DNA of 64,000 nt, from contig OY282430.1 of NCBI GenBank assembly GCA_958296025.1, positions 248,001 through 312,000 of the forward strand, written 5' to 3'. The position numbers were made by a program, and so were the translations under genes. Below, one piece after another: positions 16,389-34,650 of this stretch. The DNA is from an uncultured Pseudomonadales bacterium. GTDB lineage: Bacteria; Pseudomonadota; Gammaproteobacteria; Pseudomonadales; Azotimanducaceae. Under the pieces are notes generated by a model. The model was given only the letters and a program-made list of their open reading frames with translations. It was not told the origin of the DNA and did no database searches. The stretch's first letter is position 1; every line of letters starts with the position of its first letter.

Positions 16389-16392
16389 CTTC

Positions 16393-18003
16393 ATGGCTAA
16401 CCTAACCTGCCGAATCAAGGAGTACATCCAGCCCTTCGAGCGCCAGCTCGCCCTGCAGGAAATGCGCGCCTTGGCTTCCGGCGCCGTGCGCCCGGTCGAT
16501 GGGGACGAAGCCACGGCCTTGGTCTTTGAGGTGGCCGGTGCCCTCGACGCCGATGCATTGCGTGATGCGTTGACCTACTGGCATTCGGTCGGCCCCGCCG
16601 GCGGCGGCTTGACCGCCCAAGTCAGGGGTGAAGCAACGTCCCTGGCAGCCCACAATGGCATGTCGGTGCGCGACCTGCTCAGGCCAAGGCTGCGGCCCGA
16701 ATCATTGCAACCGCCACGCAAACGCTGCTTGCGCTACGCCACCCACGGGCTGCACGAGTACCGCGGCAAGTTCTTTCCGCAATTGGTGCGCGCCCTCACA
16801 AACATTGCCCAAGTCCCCCCAAACGGCATCGTCGTGGACCCTATGTGCGGCAGCGGCACGACCCTCGTTGAGGCGCGGCTGGCCGGCCGGCGAGCCTATG
16901 GCCTGGACATGAACCCGCTCTCCGTGTTCGTTTCCGATGCGAAGTGCCGTGCACTGACGCTGACGCCAAGCGCCTTGATCGCGGCCTATGAAACTCTTTC
17001 CGAGAGGTTGTCGAAAAGCGAGGCCGGTGGCGGTGCGAGGAGCCACTTCCTGTCCTTGCCCGACCGGGATCAGGCCTATCTCAACCGCTGGTTCGCACCT
17101 AGCGTCTTGAGCGAACTGGACGCCATTCAAGTCGCCATTGAGGAACTGGGGGGCAAGGCGCTGGGTAACTTCCATCGCGTCTGCCTCAGCAACATCCTGC
17201 GCGGCGTTTCTTGGCAGAAAGATGACGATCTGCGGGTGCGCCGAGAGGTGGGCGAACTGCCGGAGGGCGCAGTCACCCGTCGTTTCCTCAAAGAGGCGTT
17301 GCGCTCAACCAAGGTGGTTGCGGCGTTCGTGGCCGAACGCGGGCGGACCGGCCTTGGCCGCTATGTGGTCCGTGAAGCCGACGCTCGGCAAGCCGGTCAA
17401 TTCCTGCCGCAGCTATTGAACAAAGTGGACGCAGTCGTCACGTCACCTCCCTACGCAACGGCATTGCCCTATCTGGACACGGACCGGCTCAGCTTGATTT
17501 ACTTAGGGCTGTTGCCGCACGAAGGCCATAGAACCCGCGATCTGCTCATGATCGGCAACCGGGAAGTAACGGAGCGCACTCGCGCCGAATATTGGCGCTG
17601 CTACGAAGCAAGCAAGGCCTTGCTGCCCGGTGCCACGCAGACCCTAATCAACCGCATCAACAAGCTCAACAACGAGCAAGAGGTTGGCTTTCGGCGGCGC
17701 AATTTGGCTGCGCTGCTGTCTAAATACTTCTTTGACATGCGGGCCGCCATGCAGCAAATGCTAAGGCTGCTGCGGCCTGATGGCCGGGCGTTTCTCGTGG
17801 TGGGCAACAATCGCACTGTGGCGGGGGGCGTTCCGGTGGAGATCCGCACGGCGGACCATCTGACCGCCATCGCCGAAAGCCTAGGCTTCCAGACCGCCGG
17901 CAACTTGTCGATGGAGATGCTGCTGTCCAGAGATGTCTTCCGTAAAAACGCCATGCAGTCCGAACAGATCGTCGCCTTGCGGAAACCAAGGTTTCAACAA
18001 TAG
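16393..18003 (+). CDS. Second DNA methyltransferase of the restriction-modification module
   Basis: A 536-residue amino-methyltransferase with the cofactor motif DPMCGSGTT (149-157) preceded by HGLHEYRGKFFPQL, and the catalytic TSPPY (350-354). Motif order and spacing match the first enzyme, so the two are paralogues of one class, but this one has a 110-residue N-terminal region in place of the HTH. Restriction systems that recognise asymmetric sequences need one methyltransferase per strand, which explains the pair. It starts 4 bases after the upstream stop and its own stop overlaps the end of the facing endonuclease gene by 10 bp. Confidence 0.88.
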   Translation: MANLTCRIKEYIQPFERQLALQEMRALASGAVRPVDGDEATALVFEVAGALDADALRDALTYWHSVGPAGGGLTAQVRGEATSLAAHNGMSVRDLLRPRLRPESLQPPRKRCLRYATHGLHEYRGKFFPQLVRALTNIAQVPPNGIVVDPMCGSGTTLVEARLAGRRAYGLDMNPLSVFVSDAKCRALTLTPSALIAAYETLSERLSKSEAGGGARSHFLSLPDRDQAYLNRWFAPSVLSELDAIQVAIEELGGKALGNFHRVCLSNILRGVSWQKDDDLRVRREVGELPEGAVTRRFLKEALRSTKVVAAFVAERGRTGLGRYVVREADARQAGQFLPQLLNKVDAVVTSPPYATALPYLDTDRLSLIYLGLLPHEGHRTRDLLMIGNREVTERTRAEYWRCYEASKALLPGATQTLINRINKLNNEQEVGFRRRNLAALLSKYFFDMRAAMQQMLRLLRPDGRAFLVVGNNRTVAGGVPVEIRTADHLTAIAESLGFQTAGNLSMEMLLSRDVFRKNAMQSEQIVALRKPRFQQ

Positions 18004-19175
18004 CCGAATCGCTTTTTGGAATTGCGGACAACCCCAGTGCAAAAGAGCAGGTGCTCCGTATGCGGGGCGGTCCCCTTGGGTATGATTTCAATGTAGTAGT
18101 CGAAATCCAGTTCCGGTTCGGCCTTTTCCATTCGCAGGATGTCGCCAACATTGGCGGCACGGCGCAAAGCTTCGCTACGGAGGCGGAAGTCGTGTCTATC
18201 GGGCCACGTCATCATGTTCACGGCGATGGTGGCATCGCCAAGGCGCACCCTTGTTTGCCGGTCCCGCTTCTCCGATTTCGCCGGGTCCTCAGAAAAGCCG
18301 TGCGGCCAATCCCAAAAGGAGGGATTTGCATCGCGGGCGGCCAGTGGAATGAAGATTTCCGGTGAACGCCTTGATGTCCCTTCGCTGGTTTGGCCAATGC
18401 CGACATCGGTGTTTTGCAGGGTCATCACAAAGCAAATAGCCGAAGACGGTTGGTGCCCTAGGCCAATCGTCCCTTCCCGCATCTCGCCGCTAGGCACCCC
18501 AGCTTGCGGCTTTGAGGTTGGTTTTGCCTCGAAGGGCGCTGGACGTTCCCGGTGCGCTGCAAACGGAGAAGCCACGGCACCGGACCCGGCCGATGACTCA
18601 CCACTGAAGCTGGGCGTAAGCGCCTCCATAGGCACAAGACGCAGGTTCCGCAAGCGACTGAGAAGCCCGTCGTCTAGAACAAGAGCCGTTCCCGACCCCA
18701 AATTCGACCATTCATCAAGCGCGGACTCCACCGAACGAAGCGCCGCCGTGTCCTCCGGCTTAGCAAGGTCAAGGCCAAGGCGAAGCGACGCCTCATAGTT
18801 GGTGAACAACCCTCCCTCCGTTAGGTTCCCCGACCCAACTACAACTTCTGCATGAGTTGCTGACCTGAAAAGATACAATTTCGGGTGAAAGGTATGGCGA
18901 AGCCGGTTGTGGAAGACGACCACTCGCCCGTTTGGTGACACCGCCCGCAGCAGGTCCTCAAGGCCCTCGTATGATGTGCCCTCATGGTCAACGCCGACGA
19001 CGATCTCGACTCGCTGCACCTTGGCGAAGGCGGCGAGCGGCGCTGCAACGTGCTTAACCCCGGAACGCTTGACAAAAGCGACTGCCGCTCGGAAATGGGT
19101 CCAATCCCTGTCGAGGTTGGCCGTCAGCCAATCCCCCAACCGCCCCGATTCACCGGGTTGACGCATGATCTCCAC
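17994..19175 (-). CDS. Phospholipase-D-type restriction endonuclease, BfiI/NgoFVII-like
   Basis: A 393-residue protein with a single HKD-type motif: His97-x-Lys99 in HPKLYLF and Ser115/Asn117 in GSGNLTEGGL. BfiI-type enzymes have one such motif per chain and form the active site by dimerising, cutting without metal ions. Residues about 255-390 (EIFIPLAARDANPSFWDW, DFRLRSEALRRAANVGDILR) resemble the B3-like DNA-recognition domain of this group. The middle (about 170-240) is a Ser/Pro/Gly-rich linker. The GTG start is preceded by AGGAG with 5 bases between; an ATG three codons in is the alternative. It is convergent with the two methyltransferases, as expected for a complete type II, probably IIS, system. 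Confidence 0.82.
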   Translation of the reverse strand: MEIMRQPGESGRLGDWLTANLDRDWTHFRAAVAFVKRSGVKHVAAPLAAFAKVQRVEIVVGVDHEGTSYEGLEDLLRAVSPNGRVVVFHNRLRHTFHPKLYLFRSATHAEVVVGSGNLTEGGLFTNYEASLRLGLDLAKPEDTAALRSVESALDEWSNLGSGTALVLDDGLLSRLRNLRLVPMEALTPSFSGESSAGSGAVASPFAAHRERPAPFEAKPTSKPQAGVPSGEMREGTIGLGHQPSSAICFVMTLQNTDVGIGQTSEGTSRRSPEIFIPLAARDANPSFWDWPHGFSEDPAKSEKRDRQTRVRLGDATIAVNMMTWPDRHDFRLRSEALRRAANVGDILRMEKAEPELDFDYYIEIIPKGTAPHTEHLLFCTGVVRNSKKRFGYC

Positions 19176-19859
19176 GGCAACTCCTGAATTTAGTCAATAA
19201 CCGTCCCGAAGCCACAAGCCTACTGCATCAGGTCCCCGAGTGGTGCCTTGCGCGGCATCAAGGTCTTGCCCCTCACCTTTCGCGTTCGCAGGTTGAGCAG
19301 CGCCACGCCAAAGGAGCTCGCCAACCTCCCGCCAGGGCAGCCCCAAGAATGCCTTCTTCGGTCGTGTCAGCCGCCCCTTGGGCGTGTGCCGACCCACCTC
19401 AATCGAGCAGCGCCACGCGGCACGCTGGCTGTCGTCGATCCCGCCCAGATGCGGCACTTGCCGCTGAACCACGCGACCGTCCGGGTTGTGGCAGTTTACC
19501 GCCACGCTCCAGCAGCTCGTTCCTTGCCGCCCTAAAAACGCTTCTTGGCCCGCACGAACAGGCCGGCACAGCCTGCCCGAATGGCAAGCCCATTCAAGGA
19601 CCGAGGTCGGCGCTACGGACGGTTGGAAAAATCTCCGATCAACAAAAACAAGGAGTTGCACTGCTAGAACCAGCCAATATCCACCCAAATCAGCCCCAAA
19701 TGCGGTCTGAGTTGTCGAAGTCGGGTTAGCAGGGCTTTGCCTCTGGCCGATGACAGTAGGCGTCGGCACTGGGACCTTTGGCGGGGCGTCGGCGGAGCCC
19801 CGAGGAATGACTTGCCCCGCCACCGCCCCATGCGAGCGCGAAAATCGCAAAAATAGTCG
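19176..19859. other. Gene-poor spacer between the restriction module and the tRNA cluster
   Basis: About 680 bases without a convincing gene. The only long reading frame, on the minus strand from 19895, gives a protein of biased, motif-free composition and would overlap the tRNA promoter. No terminal inverted repeats, integrase fragment or tRNA-end duplication is visible. The stretch may be decayed DNA left at the edge of an acquired island, but nothing in it proves that. Confidence 0.5.
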
Positions 19860-19888
19860 TTGCGCCCGGAAATTCGTTTCTATAAAAT
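19860..19888 (+). promoter_or_regulatory. Promoter of the tRNA-tuf operon
   Basis: TTGCGC (19860-19865) and TAAAAT (19883-19888, within TATAAAAT) are 17 bases apart. The GC-rich CCCGCACCCG that follows, between the -10 and the start of the transcript, is the discriminator typical of stringently controlled stable-RNA promoters. The first tRNA begins at 19905. Confidence 0.6.
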
Positions 19889-19904
19889 CCCGCACCCGTT
19901 TTTC

Positions 19905-19980
19905 GCCGCCATAGCTCAGCAGGTAGAGCAGCTCACTTGTAATGAGAAGGTCCAGGGTTCAATTCCTTGTGGCGGCACCA
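19905..19980 (+). tRNA. thrU: tRNA-Thr (anticodon TGT)
   Basis: A 76-base cloverleaf: acceptor GCCGCCA pairs with TGGCGGC, the anticodon loop is CTTGTAA (TGT, reads ACA), the T-loop is GTTCAAT, and the CCA end is encoded. It is the first of the thrU-tyrU-glyT-thrT series that precedes tuf in gammaproteobacteria. Confidence 0.97.
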
Positions 19981-20107
19981 GTGCGTGTCCGGGTGGCTGC
20001 TGGGCATGCGGGAAGATGCGCTCGGCTACGGAGCGGTGCCCTTGCGTGGAGCAGGTGGGCGAAATCATGTTGGGGTGCAGTGGCGGGTTTGGTCGGCGCG
20101 AAAAATA

Positions 20108-20192
20108 GGTGGGGTTCCCGAGCGGTCAAAGGGATCAGACTGTAAATCTGACGGCTTAGCCTTCGAAGGTTCGAATCCTTCCCCCACCACCA
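20108..20192 (+). tRNA. tyrU: tRNA-Tyr (anticodon GTA)
   Basis: An 85-base tRNA with a long variable arm, as expected for Tyr. The acceptor GGTGGGG pairs with CCCCACC, the anticodon stem-loop CAGACTGTAAATCTG carries GTA, and CCA is encoded. It lies 127 bases after tRNA-Thr; that gap shows no other feature. Confidence 0.97.
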
Positions 20193-20250
20193 GCGCAGGG
20201 CGTTCAGGGGCGGCTGCCGCCAGGCAAGGAGAGGCAACAAAACAGGTCAG

Positions 20251-20324
20251 GCGGGTATAGTTCAGAGGCAGAACCTCAGCCTTCCAAGCTGATGACGCGG
20301 GTTCGATTCCCGCTACCCGCTCCA
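20251..20324 (+). tRNA. glyT: tRNA-Gly (anticodon TCC)
   Basis: A 74-base tRNA: the acceptor GCGGGTA pairs with TACCCGC, the anticodon loop CTTCCAA gives TCC (reads GGA/GGG), the T-loop is GTTCGATTC, and TCCA closes the 3' end. It is third in the conserved pre-tuf cluster. Confidence 0.97.
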
Positions 20325-20459
20325 GGGCAGGCGGGCTGATTTCAAGGTGCGGCCTTTGGCGTTGCCGGACCGGGCCGATGGCGGTGGCAATTGAGGCCCG
20401 GAGCAGGTGGCGGCAACAGGCAGGCTTGGCGGGCGTCAACCGAAGACGGAGATCAACAG

Positions 20460-20535
20460 GCTCACATAGCTCAGCAGGTAGAGCGCTTCCTTGGTAAGGA
20501 AGAGGTCATCGGTTCGAATCCGATTGTGAGCACCA
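20460..20535 (+). tRNA. thrT: tRNA-Thr (anticodon GGT)
   Basis: A 76-base tRNA with acceptor GCTCACA pairing with TGTGAGC, anticodon stem-loop CTTCCTTGGTAAGGAAG (GGT, reads ACC), and encoded CCA. It is the last tRNA before tuf, 73 bases upstream of its ATG, and probably processed from the same transcript. Confidence 0.97.
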
Positions 20536-20608
20536 CAGTGACCGGTGGGCTGCGACGCTCTGAGTTCGCAGGCGCCAATCAACCTAGGAGCAAAGGCGAG
20601 AGAGCAAG

Positions 20609-21914
<1,306 letters not shown>

Positions 21915-21958
21915 CACGGCGGCATGGTCTCGGCGAAAAAAACAACGGACGCAGAACA

Positions 21959-22330
21959 TTGAGCAGCAATACGGACGTCACCATCAGCGGAGGGCTGGAT
22001 TGGCTGAAATGGCTGATCACCGCAGCCCTTCTGGCGCTGGGCGTGTATGGCAACTGGTACTATCAGGACGAGTCGCTGTTGATGCGGGTGCTCGGCCTGA
22101 TCGGCATCGCCGCCATCGCCGTCGGCGTCGCCCTGCAAACCGCCCGCGGCGCAGCCATTTGGACCTTGTTGAAGGAGGCGCGCGGCGAAATCCGCCGGGT
22201 GGTGTGGCCCACTCGGGAGGAGACCCTGCAAACCACGGTGATCGTGCTGGTGCTGGTGCTGGTCTTCGCCCTCATTCTCTGGCTGTTGGATTCGGTTTTG
22301 AGCTGGTTCGTATCCGCGGTGATCGGATAG
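21959..22330 (+). CDS. secE: Preprotein translocase subunit SecE
   Basis: A 123-residue SecE of the three-helix enterobacterial type: two hydrophobic segments near 17-60, then the conserved amphipathic motif [20 protein letters not shown] and the essential third helix (about 95-115). SecE clamps SecY in the protein-conducting channel. The start is TTG at 21959, 44 bases after tRNA-Trp; no ATG exists upstream of helix 1. It is followed by nusG after 8 bases, the universal secE-nusG pair. Confidence 0.95.
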   Translation: MSSNTDVTISGGLDWLKWLITAALLALGVYGNWYYQDESLLMRVLGLIGIAAIAVGVALQTARGAAIWTLLKEARGEIRRVVWPTREETLQTTVIVLVLVLVFALILWLLDSVLSWFVSAVIG

Positions 22331-22338
22331 CCGTCGCC

Positions 22339-22872
22339 ATGTCGAAGAAGTGGTATGTGGTGCATGCCTATTCGGGCTTTGAGAACCATGTGTCCCGTTC
22401 GCTGCAGGAGCGGGTGGGCCTTTCCCAGCACAAGGAGCGCTTCGGCAGGGTTCTGGTGCCCTCGGAAAAAGTGGTGGAGATGCGCGCCGGGCAAAAGCGG
22501 CGCAGTGAGCGCAAGTTCTTTCCCGGCTATGTGCTGGTGGAGATGGAGCTCACCCAAGAAACTTGGCATCTGGTCAAGCACACCCCTCGGGTGCTGGGCT
22601 TCATCGGCGGCACGGCGGACAACCCAGCGCCATTGACGGACAAGGAGGCGGACGAAATTCTAGCCCGGGTCGAGGCCGGCACCGACAAGGCGGCGCCCAA
22701 GACCATCTTCGAGCCGGGGGAGTTGGTCCGCGTGATCGACGGCCCGTTCAACGACTTCAGCGGTGTGGTGGAGGAAGTCAACTACGAAAAGAGCCGCCTG
22801 CATGTGGCGGTGACCATATTCGGGCGCTCAACCCCGGTCGAACTGGATTTCGGGCAGGTCGAAAAAGGCTAA
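22339..22872 (+). CDS. nusG: Transcription termination/antitermination factor NusG
   Basis: A 177-residue NusG. The N-terminal NGN domain opens with [16 protein letters not shown] and contains [10 protein letters not shown], the surface that binds the RNA polymerase clamp. The C-terminal KOW domain, [18 protein letters not shown], contacts Rho or ribosomal S10. Length and order are normal. ATG 22339 is chosen because the protein begins immediately with the conserved MSKKWYVV; the longer open frame upstream overlaps secE and is not used. Confidence 0.97.
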   Translation: MSKKWYVVHAYSGFENHVSRSLQERVGLSQHKERFGRVLVPSEKVVEMRAGQKRRSERKFFPGYVLVEMELTQETWHLVKHTPRVLGFIGGTADNPAPLTDKEADEILARVEAGTDKAAPKTIFEPGELVRVIDGPFNDFSGVVEEVNYEKSRLHVAVTIFGRSTPVELDFGQVEKG

Positions 22873-22952
22873 CAGGTTGGTGGCGGCGCCAAGGCCCGCA
22901 GATGGGGCTTGGCGCCGCATCCCGGTGCGGCGGCGCATGAGGAGACACGCGA

Positions 22953-23387
22953 ATGGCGCGAAAAAAAATCATGACCTACGTCAAGCTGCAGGTGCCGGCC
23001 GGCCAAGCCAACCCCAGTCCGCCGGTCGGCCCCGCCTTGGGCCAGCATGGCGTCAACATCATGGATTTCTGCAAGGCGTTCAATGCGCAGACCCAGAGTC
23101 TGGAGCCGGGCCTGCCCATTCCCGTGGTCATCACTGTTTATGCGGACCGCACCTACGCCTTTGTCACCAAAACGCCGCCGGCCGCCGTGCTGCTCAGGAA
23201 GGCCGCCGGCGTTGCCAAGGGCAGCCCCACCCCCAACACCAGCAAGGTGGGCACAGTGACCCGCGCCCAGCTGGAGGAAATCGCCAAGGTGAAGAACCCG
23301 GACATGACCGCCGCCAACCTGGATGCGGCGGTGCGCACCATCGCCGGCAGCGCCCGCAGCGCCGGCATTCAAGTTGAGGGCCTGTAG
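22953..23387 (+). CDS. rplK: 50S ribosomal protein L11
   Basis: A 144-residue L11, part of the GTPase-associated stalk base on 23S rRNA. The N-terminal domain has the proline-rich [19 protein letters not shown], where thiostrepton-type antibiotics act together with rRNA, and the C-terminal RNA-binding domain ends [24 protein letters not shown] lies before the ATG. It heads rplK-rplA, which starts one base after the L11 stop codon. Confidence 0.97.
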   Translation: MARKKIMTYVKLQVPAGQANPSPPVGPALGQHGVNIMDFCKAFNAQTQSLEPGLPIPVVITVYADRTYAFVTKTPPAAVLLRKAAGVAKGSPTPNTSKVGTVTRAQLEEIAKVKNPDMTAANLDAAVRTIAGSARSAGIQVEGL

Positions 23388-23388
23388 C

Positions 23389-24084
23389 ATGGCCAAGCTG
23401 GGCAAACGGGCGCGAGCCATCGCCGAACAGGTGAACACCGACAAGCTCTACCCCATCGAAGAGGCGGTGGGCCTGCTGTCGCAGCTCTGCCGAGGCAAGT
23501 TCAAGGAGAGTTTCGACCTTTCCGTGAACCTCGGCGTTGATGTGCGCAAGTCAGATCAAACCCTCCGAGGCGCCAGCGCCCTGCCGCACGGCACCGGCAA
23601 GACTGTGCGGGTGGCGGTATTCGCCCAAGGCGAAGCCGCCGCCAAGGCGGAGGCCGCCGGGGCGGACGCCGTGGGAATGGAGGACTTGGCGGAGCGCATG
23701 AAGGGCGGAGACTTGAATTTCGGTGTGGTGGTCGCCAGCCTGGACGCCATGCGCGTGGTCGGACAGCTGGGCCGGCTATTGGGCCCCCGGGGTCTGATGC
23801 CCAACCCGAAGACTGGAACCGTCACCGCCGATGTGGAGACAGCGGTGCGCAACGCCAAGGCCGGTCAGGTGCGCTACCGCACTGACCGGGCCGGCATCAT
23901 TCACGGCAGCGTTGGCCAAGTGGGTTTCTCCACCGCCCAAATCAAGGAAAACGTCGAGGCTCTGGTGGCGGATTTGAAGAGGACCCGTCCGTCCGCGGCC
24001 AAGGGCGTCTATCTCAAGAAAATCACGCTTTCGACCACCATGGGGCCGGGTCTCGCCATCGATCAGTCATCGCTGGTGATCTAG
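23389..24084 (+). CDS. rplA: 50S ribosomal protein L1
   Basis: A 231-residue L1, the mobile stalk protein near the E site. It contains the signature [18 protein letters not shown] and the closing [16 protein letters not shown]. In E. coli free L1 represses the rplK-rplA mRNA; here the start codon comes one base after the rplK stop, so translation is coupled and such control would affect both. ATG 23389 gives the family N-terminus [11 protein letters not shown]. Confidence 0.97.
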   Translation: MAKLGKRARAIAEQVNTDKLYPIEEAVGLLSQLCRGKFKESFDLSVNLGVDVRKSDQTLRGASALPHGTGKTVRVAVFAQGEAAAKAEAAGADAVGMEDLAERMKGGDLNFGVVVASLDAMRVVGQLGRLLGPRGLMPNPKTGTVTADVETAVRNAKAGQVRYRTDRAGIIHGSVGQVGFSTAQIKENVEALVADLKRTRPSAAKGVYLKKITLSTTMGPGLAIDQSSLVI

Positions 24085-24130
24085 GCGTCGTTGGACGCAA
24101 CGCATCAACTCTCACAAGGAGAAGCGGATA

Positions 24131-24676
24131 GTGGCCTTGCGGCTTGAACAGAAGCAGCAGATCGTGGATGAGGTCCATGACGCCCTGGGCCAAGCGCCAG
24201 CGGCAGTGCTCGCGGACTACCGCGGTCTGACCGTGGCGGATATGACCGATCTGCGCGCCAAGGCGCGGGACAGGGGCGTTTACCTCAGAGTGGTGCGCAA
24301 CACCTTGGCCCGCCGTGCCGTACCAGGCACCAGGCACCAGTGCCTGGGCGAGGCGCTGGTCGGCCCCATCTTGCTGGCGGTGTCGCAGCAGGCGCCCGGC
24401 GCCGCGGCGAGCCTGCTCAAGGATTTCGCCAAGGACCACGAGGCCCTTAAGGTCAAGGCGCTTTCCGTTGGCGGCGCCATGCTCGGCGCCGAAGCTCTGG
24501 ACCGCGTGGCGGCCTTGCCCACCCAGGATGAAGCGCTCGCCATGCTGTTGGCCGTCATGCAGGCGCCCATCGCCAAACTGGCCCGAACTCTGAACGAAGT
24601 GCCCGGTAAGTTGGTGCGCACCTTGGCTGCGATAGGCGACGCCCACCGTGCGGAGCAAACGGCGGAAGGCGCCTGA
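24131..24676 (+). CDS. rplJ: 50S ribosomal protein L10
   Basis: A 181-residue L10, the stem of the ribosomal stalk on which L7/L12 dimers sit. The start region [18 protein letters not shown] and [15 protein letters not shown] are typical, and the C-terminal helix that holds L7/L12 follows. It uses a GTG start with AAGGAGAAG upstream. The gap to rplA is only 46 bases, much shorter than the E. coli L10 leader, so a long leader-based feedback site cannot be present in the gap itself. Confidence 0.95.
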   Translation: MALRLEQKQQIVDEVHDALGQAPAAVLADYRGLTVADMTDLRAKARDRGVYLRVVRNTLARRAVPGTRHQCLGEALVGPILLAVSQQAPGAAASLLKDFAKDHEALKVKALSVGGAMLGAEALDRVAALPTQDEALAMLLAVMQAPIAKLARTLNEVPGKLVRTLAAIGDAHRAEQTAEGA

Positions 24677-24710
24677 AGGGCGCATTGCAATTAACCTAAG
24701 GAGATCAACT

Positions 24711-25100
24711 ATGGCCTTGTCCAAGGACGACATTTTGAACGCCATTGCCGACATGAGCGTCATGGAGGTGGTGGAACTCGTCAAATCCATGGAGGAGAAG
24801 TTCGGCGTGTCCGCCGCGGCGGCGGCCGTGGCCGGGCCGGTGGCAGTGGCTGCGGACGGTGACGCCGAAGCCGGCGGTGCCGAGGAGCAGACCGAGTTCG
24901 ACGTCATCCTGAACACCATTGGCGACAAGAAGGTCAACGTCATCAAGGTGGTGCGCGCCATCACTGGCTTGGGCTTGAAGGAGGCCAAGGGCCTCGTTGA
25001 CGAGGCGCCTTCGCCCATCAAGGAAGGTGCCTCCAAGGAAGAAGCCGAAGACATCAAGAACAAACTGGAAGAAGCGGGCGCACAGGTTGAGCTGAAGTAG
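24711..25100 (+). CDS. rplL: 50S ribosomal protein L7/L12
   Basis: A 129-residue stalk protein. The N-terminal dimerisation helices ([25 protein letters not shown]) bind L10, an Ala/Val-rich hinge (about 38-62) follows, and the C-terminal domain that recruits translation GTPases has [28 protein letters not shown] sits 6-13 bases before the ATG. The hinge is followed by a rather acidic [14 protein letters not shown]. Position after rplJ and before rpoB is conserved. Confidence 0.97.
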   Translation: MALSKDDILNAIADMSVMEVVELVKSMEEKFGVSAAAAAVAGPVAVAADGDAEAGGAEEQTEFDVILNTIGDKKVNVIKVVRAITGLGLKEAKGLVDEAPSPIKEGASKEEAEDIKNKLEEAGAQVELK

Positions 25101-25148
25101 GCCGAGCCGCCAACTTGAACTCCCTAGTCCCCAATTTCCGCGCCACCT

Positions 25149-25194
25149 CGCGGATGCGAAGCCGCGTGGCCCCATGGGCCTGCGCCGGTTTTTT
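25149..25194 (+). terminator. Possible attenuator between rplL and rpoB
   Basis: CGCGG (25149-25153) can pair with CCGCG (25162-25166), and the palindrome GGCCCCATGGGCC (25168-25180) follows, then six T residues (25189-25194). In E. coli a partial terminator in this gap lowers rpoBC relative to rplL; this arrangement could serve the same purpose. The T-run is separated from the stem, so strength is uncertain. Confidence 0.4.
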
Positions 25195-25232
25195 GCGCCT
25201 TGGCGGCGGACAACCAACTTCAGGAGTTTCGC

Positions 25233-29303
<4,071 letters not shown>

Positions 29304-29316
29304 TGGGAGAACCACC

Positions 29317-33501
<4,185 letters not shown>

Positions 33502-33532
33502 TGCGGCTGGGATGTTTAGAATGCGGCGCCCC

Positions 33533-33563
33533 GGCGCAAGGGGGCCTGTTGGGTCCTTGCGCC
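33533..33563 (+). other. Strong hairpin in the rpoC-rpsL gap
   Basis: GGCGCAAGG (33533-33541) and CCTTGCGCC (33555-33563) form a perfect 9-bp stem with a 13-base loop. No T-run follows, so it is more likely an RNA-processing or stability element between the rpoBC and str units than an intrinsic terminator. Confidence 0.5.
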
Positions 33564-33597
33564 GAACGGCGAATTCAGGGTTTGGATAGGCAGGACT

Positions 33598-33969
33598 ATG
33601 GCGACCATTAGCCAATTGGTCAGAAAGCCCCGCAAGCGGAAGGTGCGCAAGAACATCGTGCCGGCCCTGCAGGGCAACCCGCAGAAGCGCGGCGTCTGTA
33701 CGCGGGTGTACACCACCACGCCGAAGAAGCCGAACTCCGCGTTGCGCAAGGTTTGTCGGGTGCGCCTGACCAACGGCTACGAAGTCACCTCCTACATCGG
33801 TGGCGAGGGCCACAACCTGCAGGAGCACTCGGTGGTGCTGATCCGCGGCGGCCGGGTGAAGGACCTGCCGGGTGTGCGCTACCACACCATCCGCGGCACC
33901 TTGGACACCTCCGGCGTGGCGGACCGCAAGCAGCGCCGCTCCAAGTACGGCGCCAAGCGGCCGAAGTAG
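33598..33969 (+). CDS. rpsL: 30S ribosomal protein S12
   Basis: A 123-residue S12, which monitors codon-anticodon pairing in the decoding centre. The two loops where streptomycin-resistance mutations occur read [13 protein letters not shown] and [14 protein letters not shown], both with the usual lysines, so a streptomycin-sensitive form is predicted. It is the first gene of the rpsL-rpsG-fusA-tuf series and starts 96 bases after rpoC. Confidence 0.98.
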   Translation: MATISQLVRKPRKRKVRKNIVPALQGNPQKRGVCTRVYTTTPKKPNSALRKVCRVRLTNGYEVTSYIGGEGHNLQEHSVVLIRGGRVKDLPGVRYHTIRGTLDTSGVADRKQRRSKYGAKRPK

Positions 33970-34052
33970 GTTTTTGCTCGAAGCCCCCTAAACCAGCCCC
34001 AAGTAAGGCCCCGGCCGACGGCTCGGGGACCCCCTGAAGCAAGGAGCAAACC

Positions 34053-34523
34053 ATGCCAAGACGCAGAATTGTCCCTAAGCGGAAAATCCTGCCCGATCCC
34101 AAATACCACAACGAGACGGTGGCCAAGTTCATCAACCATGTGATGGTCAGCGGCAAGAAGTCGGTGGCCGAGCGCATCGTCTATGGCGCCCTGTCTCGTG
34201 TGGCGGAGCGGGACACGGCGGATCCGGTGGAGGTGTTTGAAAGTGCGCTGCAGGCCGTAGCGCCCATGGTGGAGGTGAAGTCCCGGCGCGTCGGCGGCGC
34301 CACCTATCAAGTGCCGGTGGAGGTGCGGCCTTCCCGCCGCCAAGCCTTGGCCATGCGTTGGTTGGTGGAGAGCGCCAGGGCCCGGGGCGAAAAGTCCATG
34401 GCGCTACGCTTGGCCGGGGAGCTGATGGACGCTTCCCAAGGGCGGGGCGCGGCGGTGAAGAGGCGGGAGGACACCCACCGCATGGCCGAGGCCAACCGGG
34501 CGTTCTCCCACTACCGCTACTAG
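34053..34523 (+). CDS. rpsG: 30S ribosomal protein S7
   Basis: A 156-residue S7, the primary binder of the 16S 3' major domain. It begins [18 protein letters not shown] and contains [20 protein letters not shown] and [11 protein letters not shown]. The E. coli protein represses its operon at the rpsL-rpsG junction; here that gap contains a GC-rich hairpin at 34009-34028 (CCCCG with CGGGG and an inner GCC/GGC), a candidate for the same control. CAAGGAGC precedes the ATG. Confidence 0.98.
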   Translation: MPRRRIVPKRKILPDPKYHNETVAKFINHVMVSGKKSVAERIVYGALSRVAERDTADPVEVFESALQAVAPMVEVKSRRVGGATYQVPVEVRPSRRQALAMRWLVESARARGEKSMALRLAGELMDASQGRGAAVKRREDTHRMAEANRAFSHYRY

Positions 34524-34650
34524 TTGGCCTTGTCCACCCCTTCGGGACAGCCCGACAGCGCTGACTGGCTTTTGCTTGCAGATTTCGTGGCGTTGCGAAA
34601 CCGCCCAAGAGACGGCCTCGGATCGCCCTTGTTGAACACGGAGAGCGCAA

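Noticed and set aside
19194-19895. 233-codon minus-strand frame in the spacer before the tRNAs
   Set aside because: No recognisable domain, atypical composition, no ribosome binding site seen, and it runs through the tRNA operon promoter.
33718-33880. Possible streptomycin-resistance change in S12
   Set aside because: Both key lysines (in TPKKPNS and GGRVKDLPG) are present.
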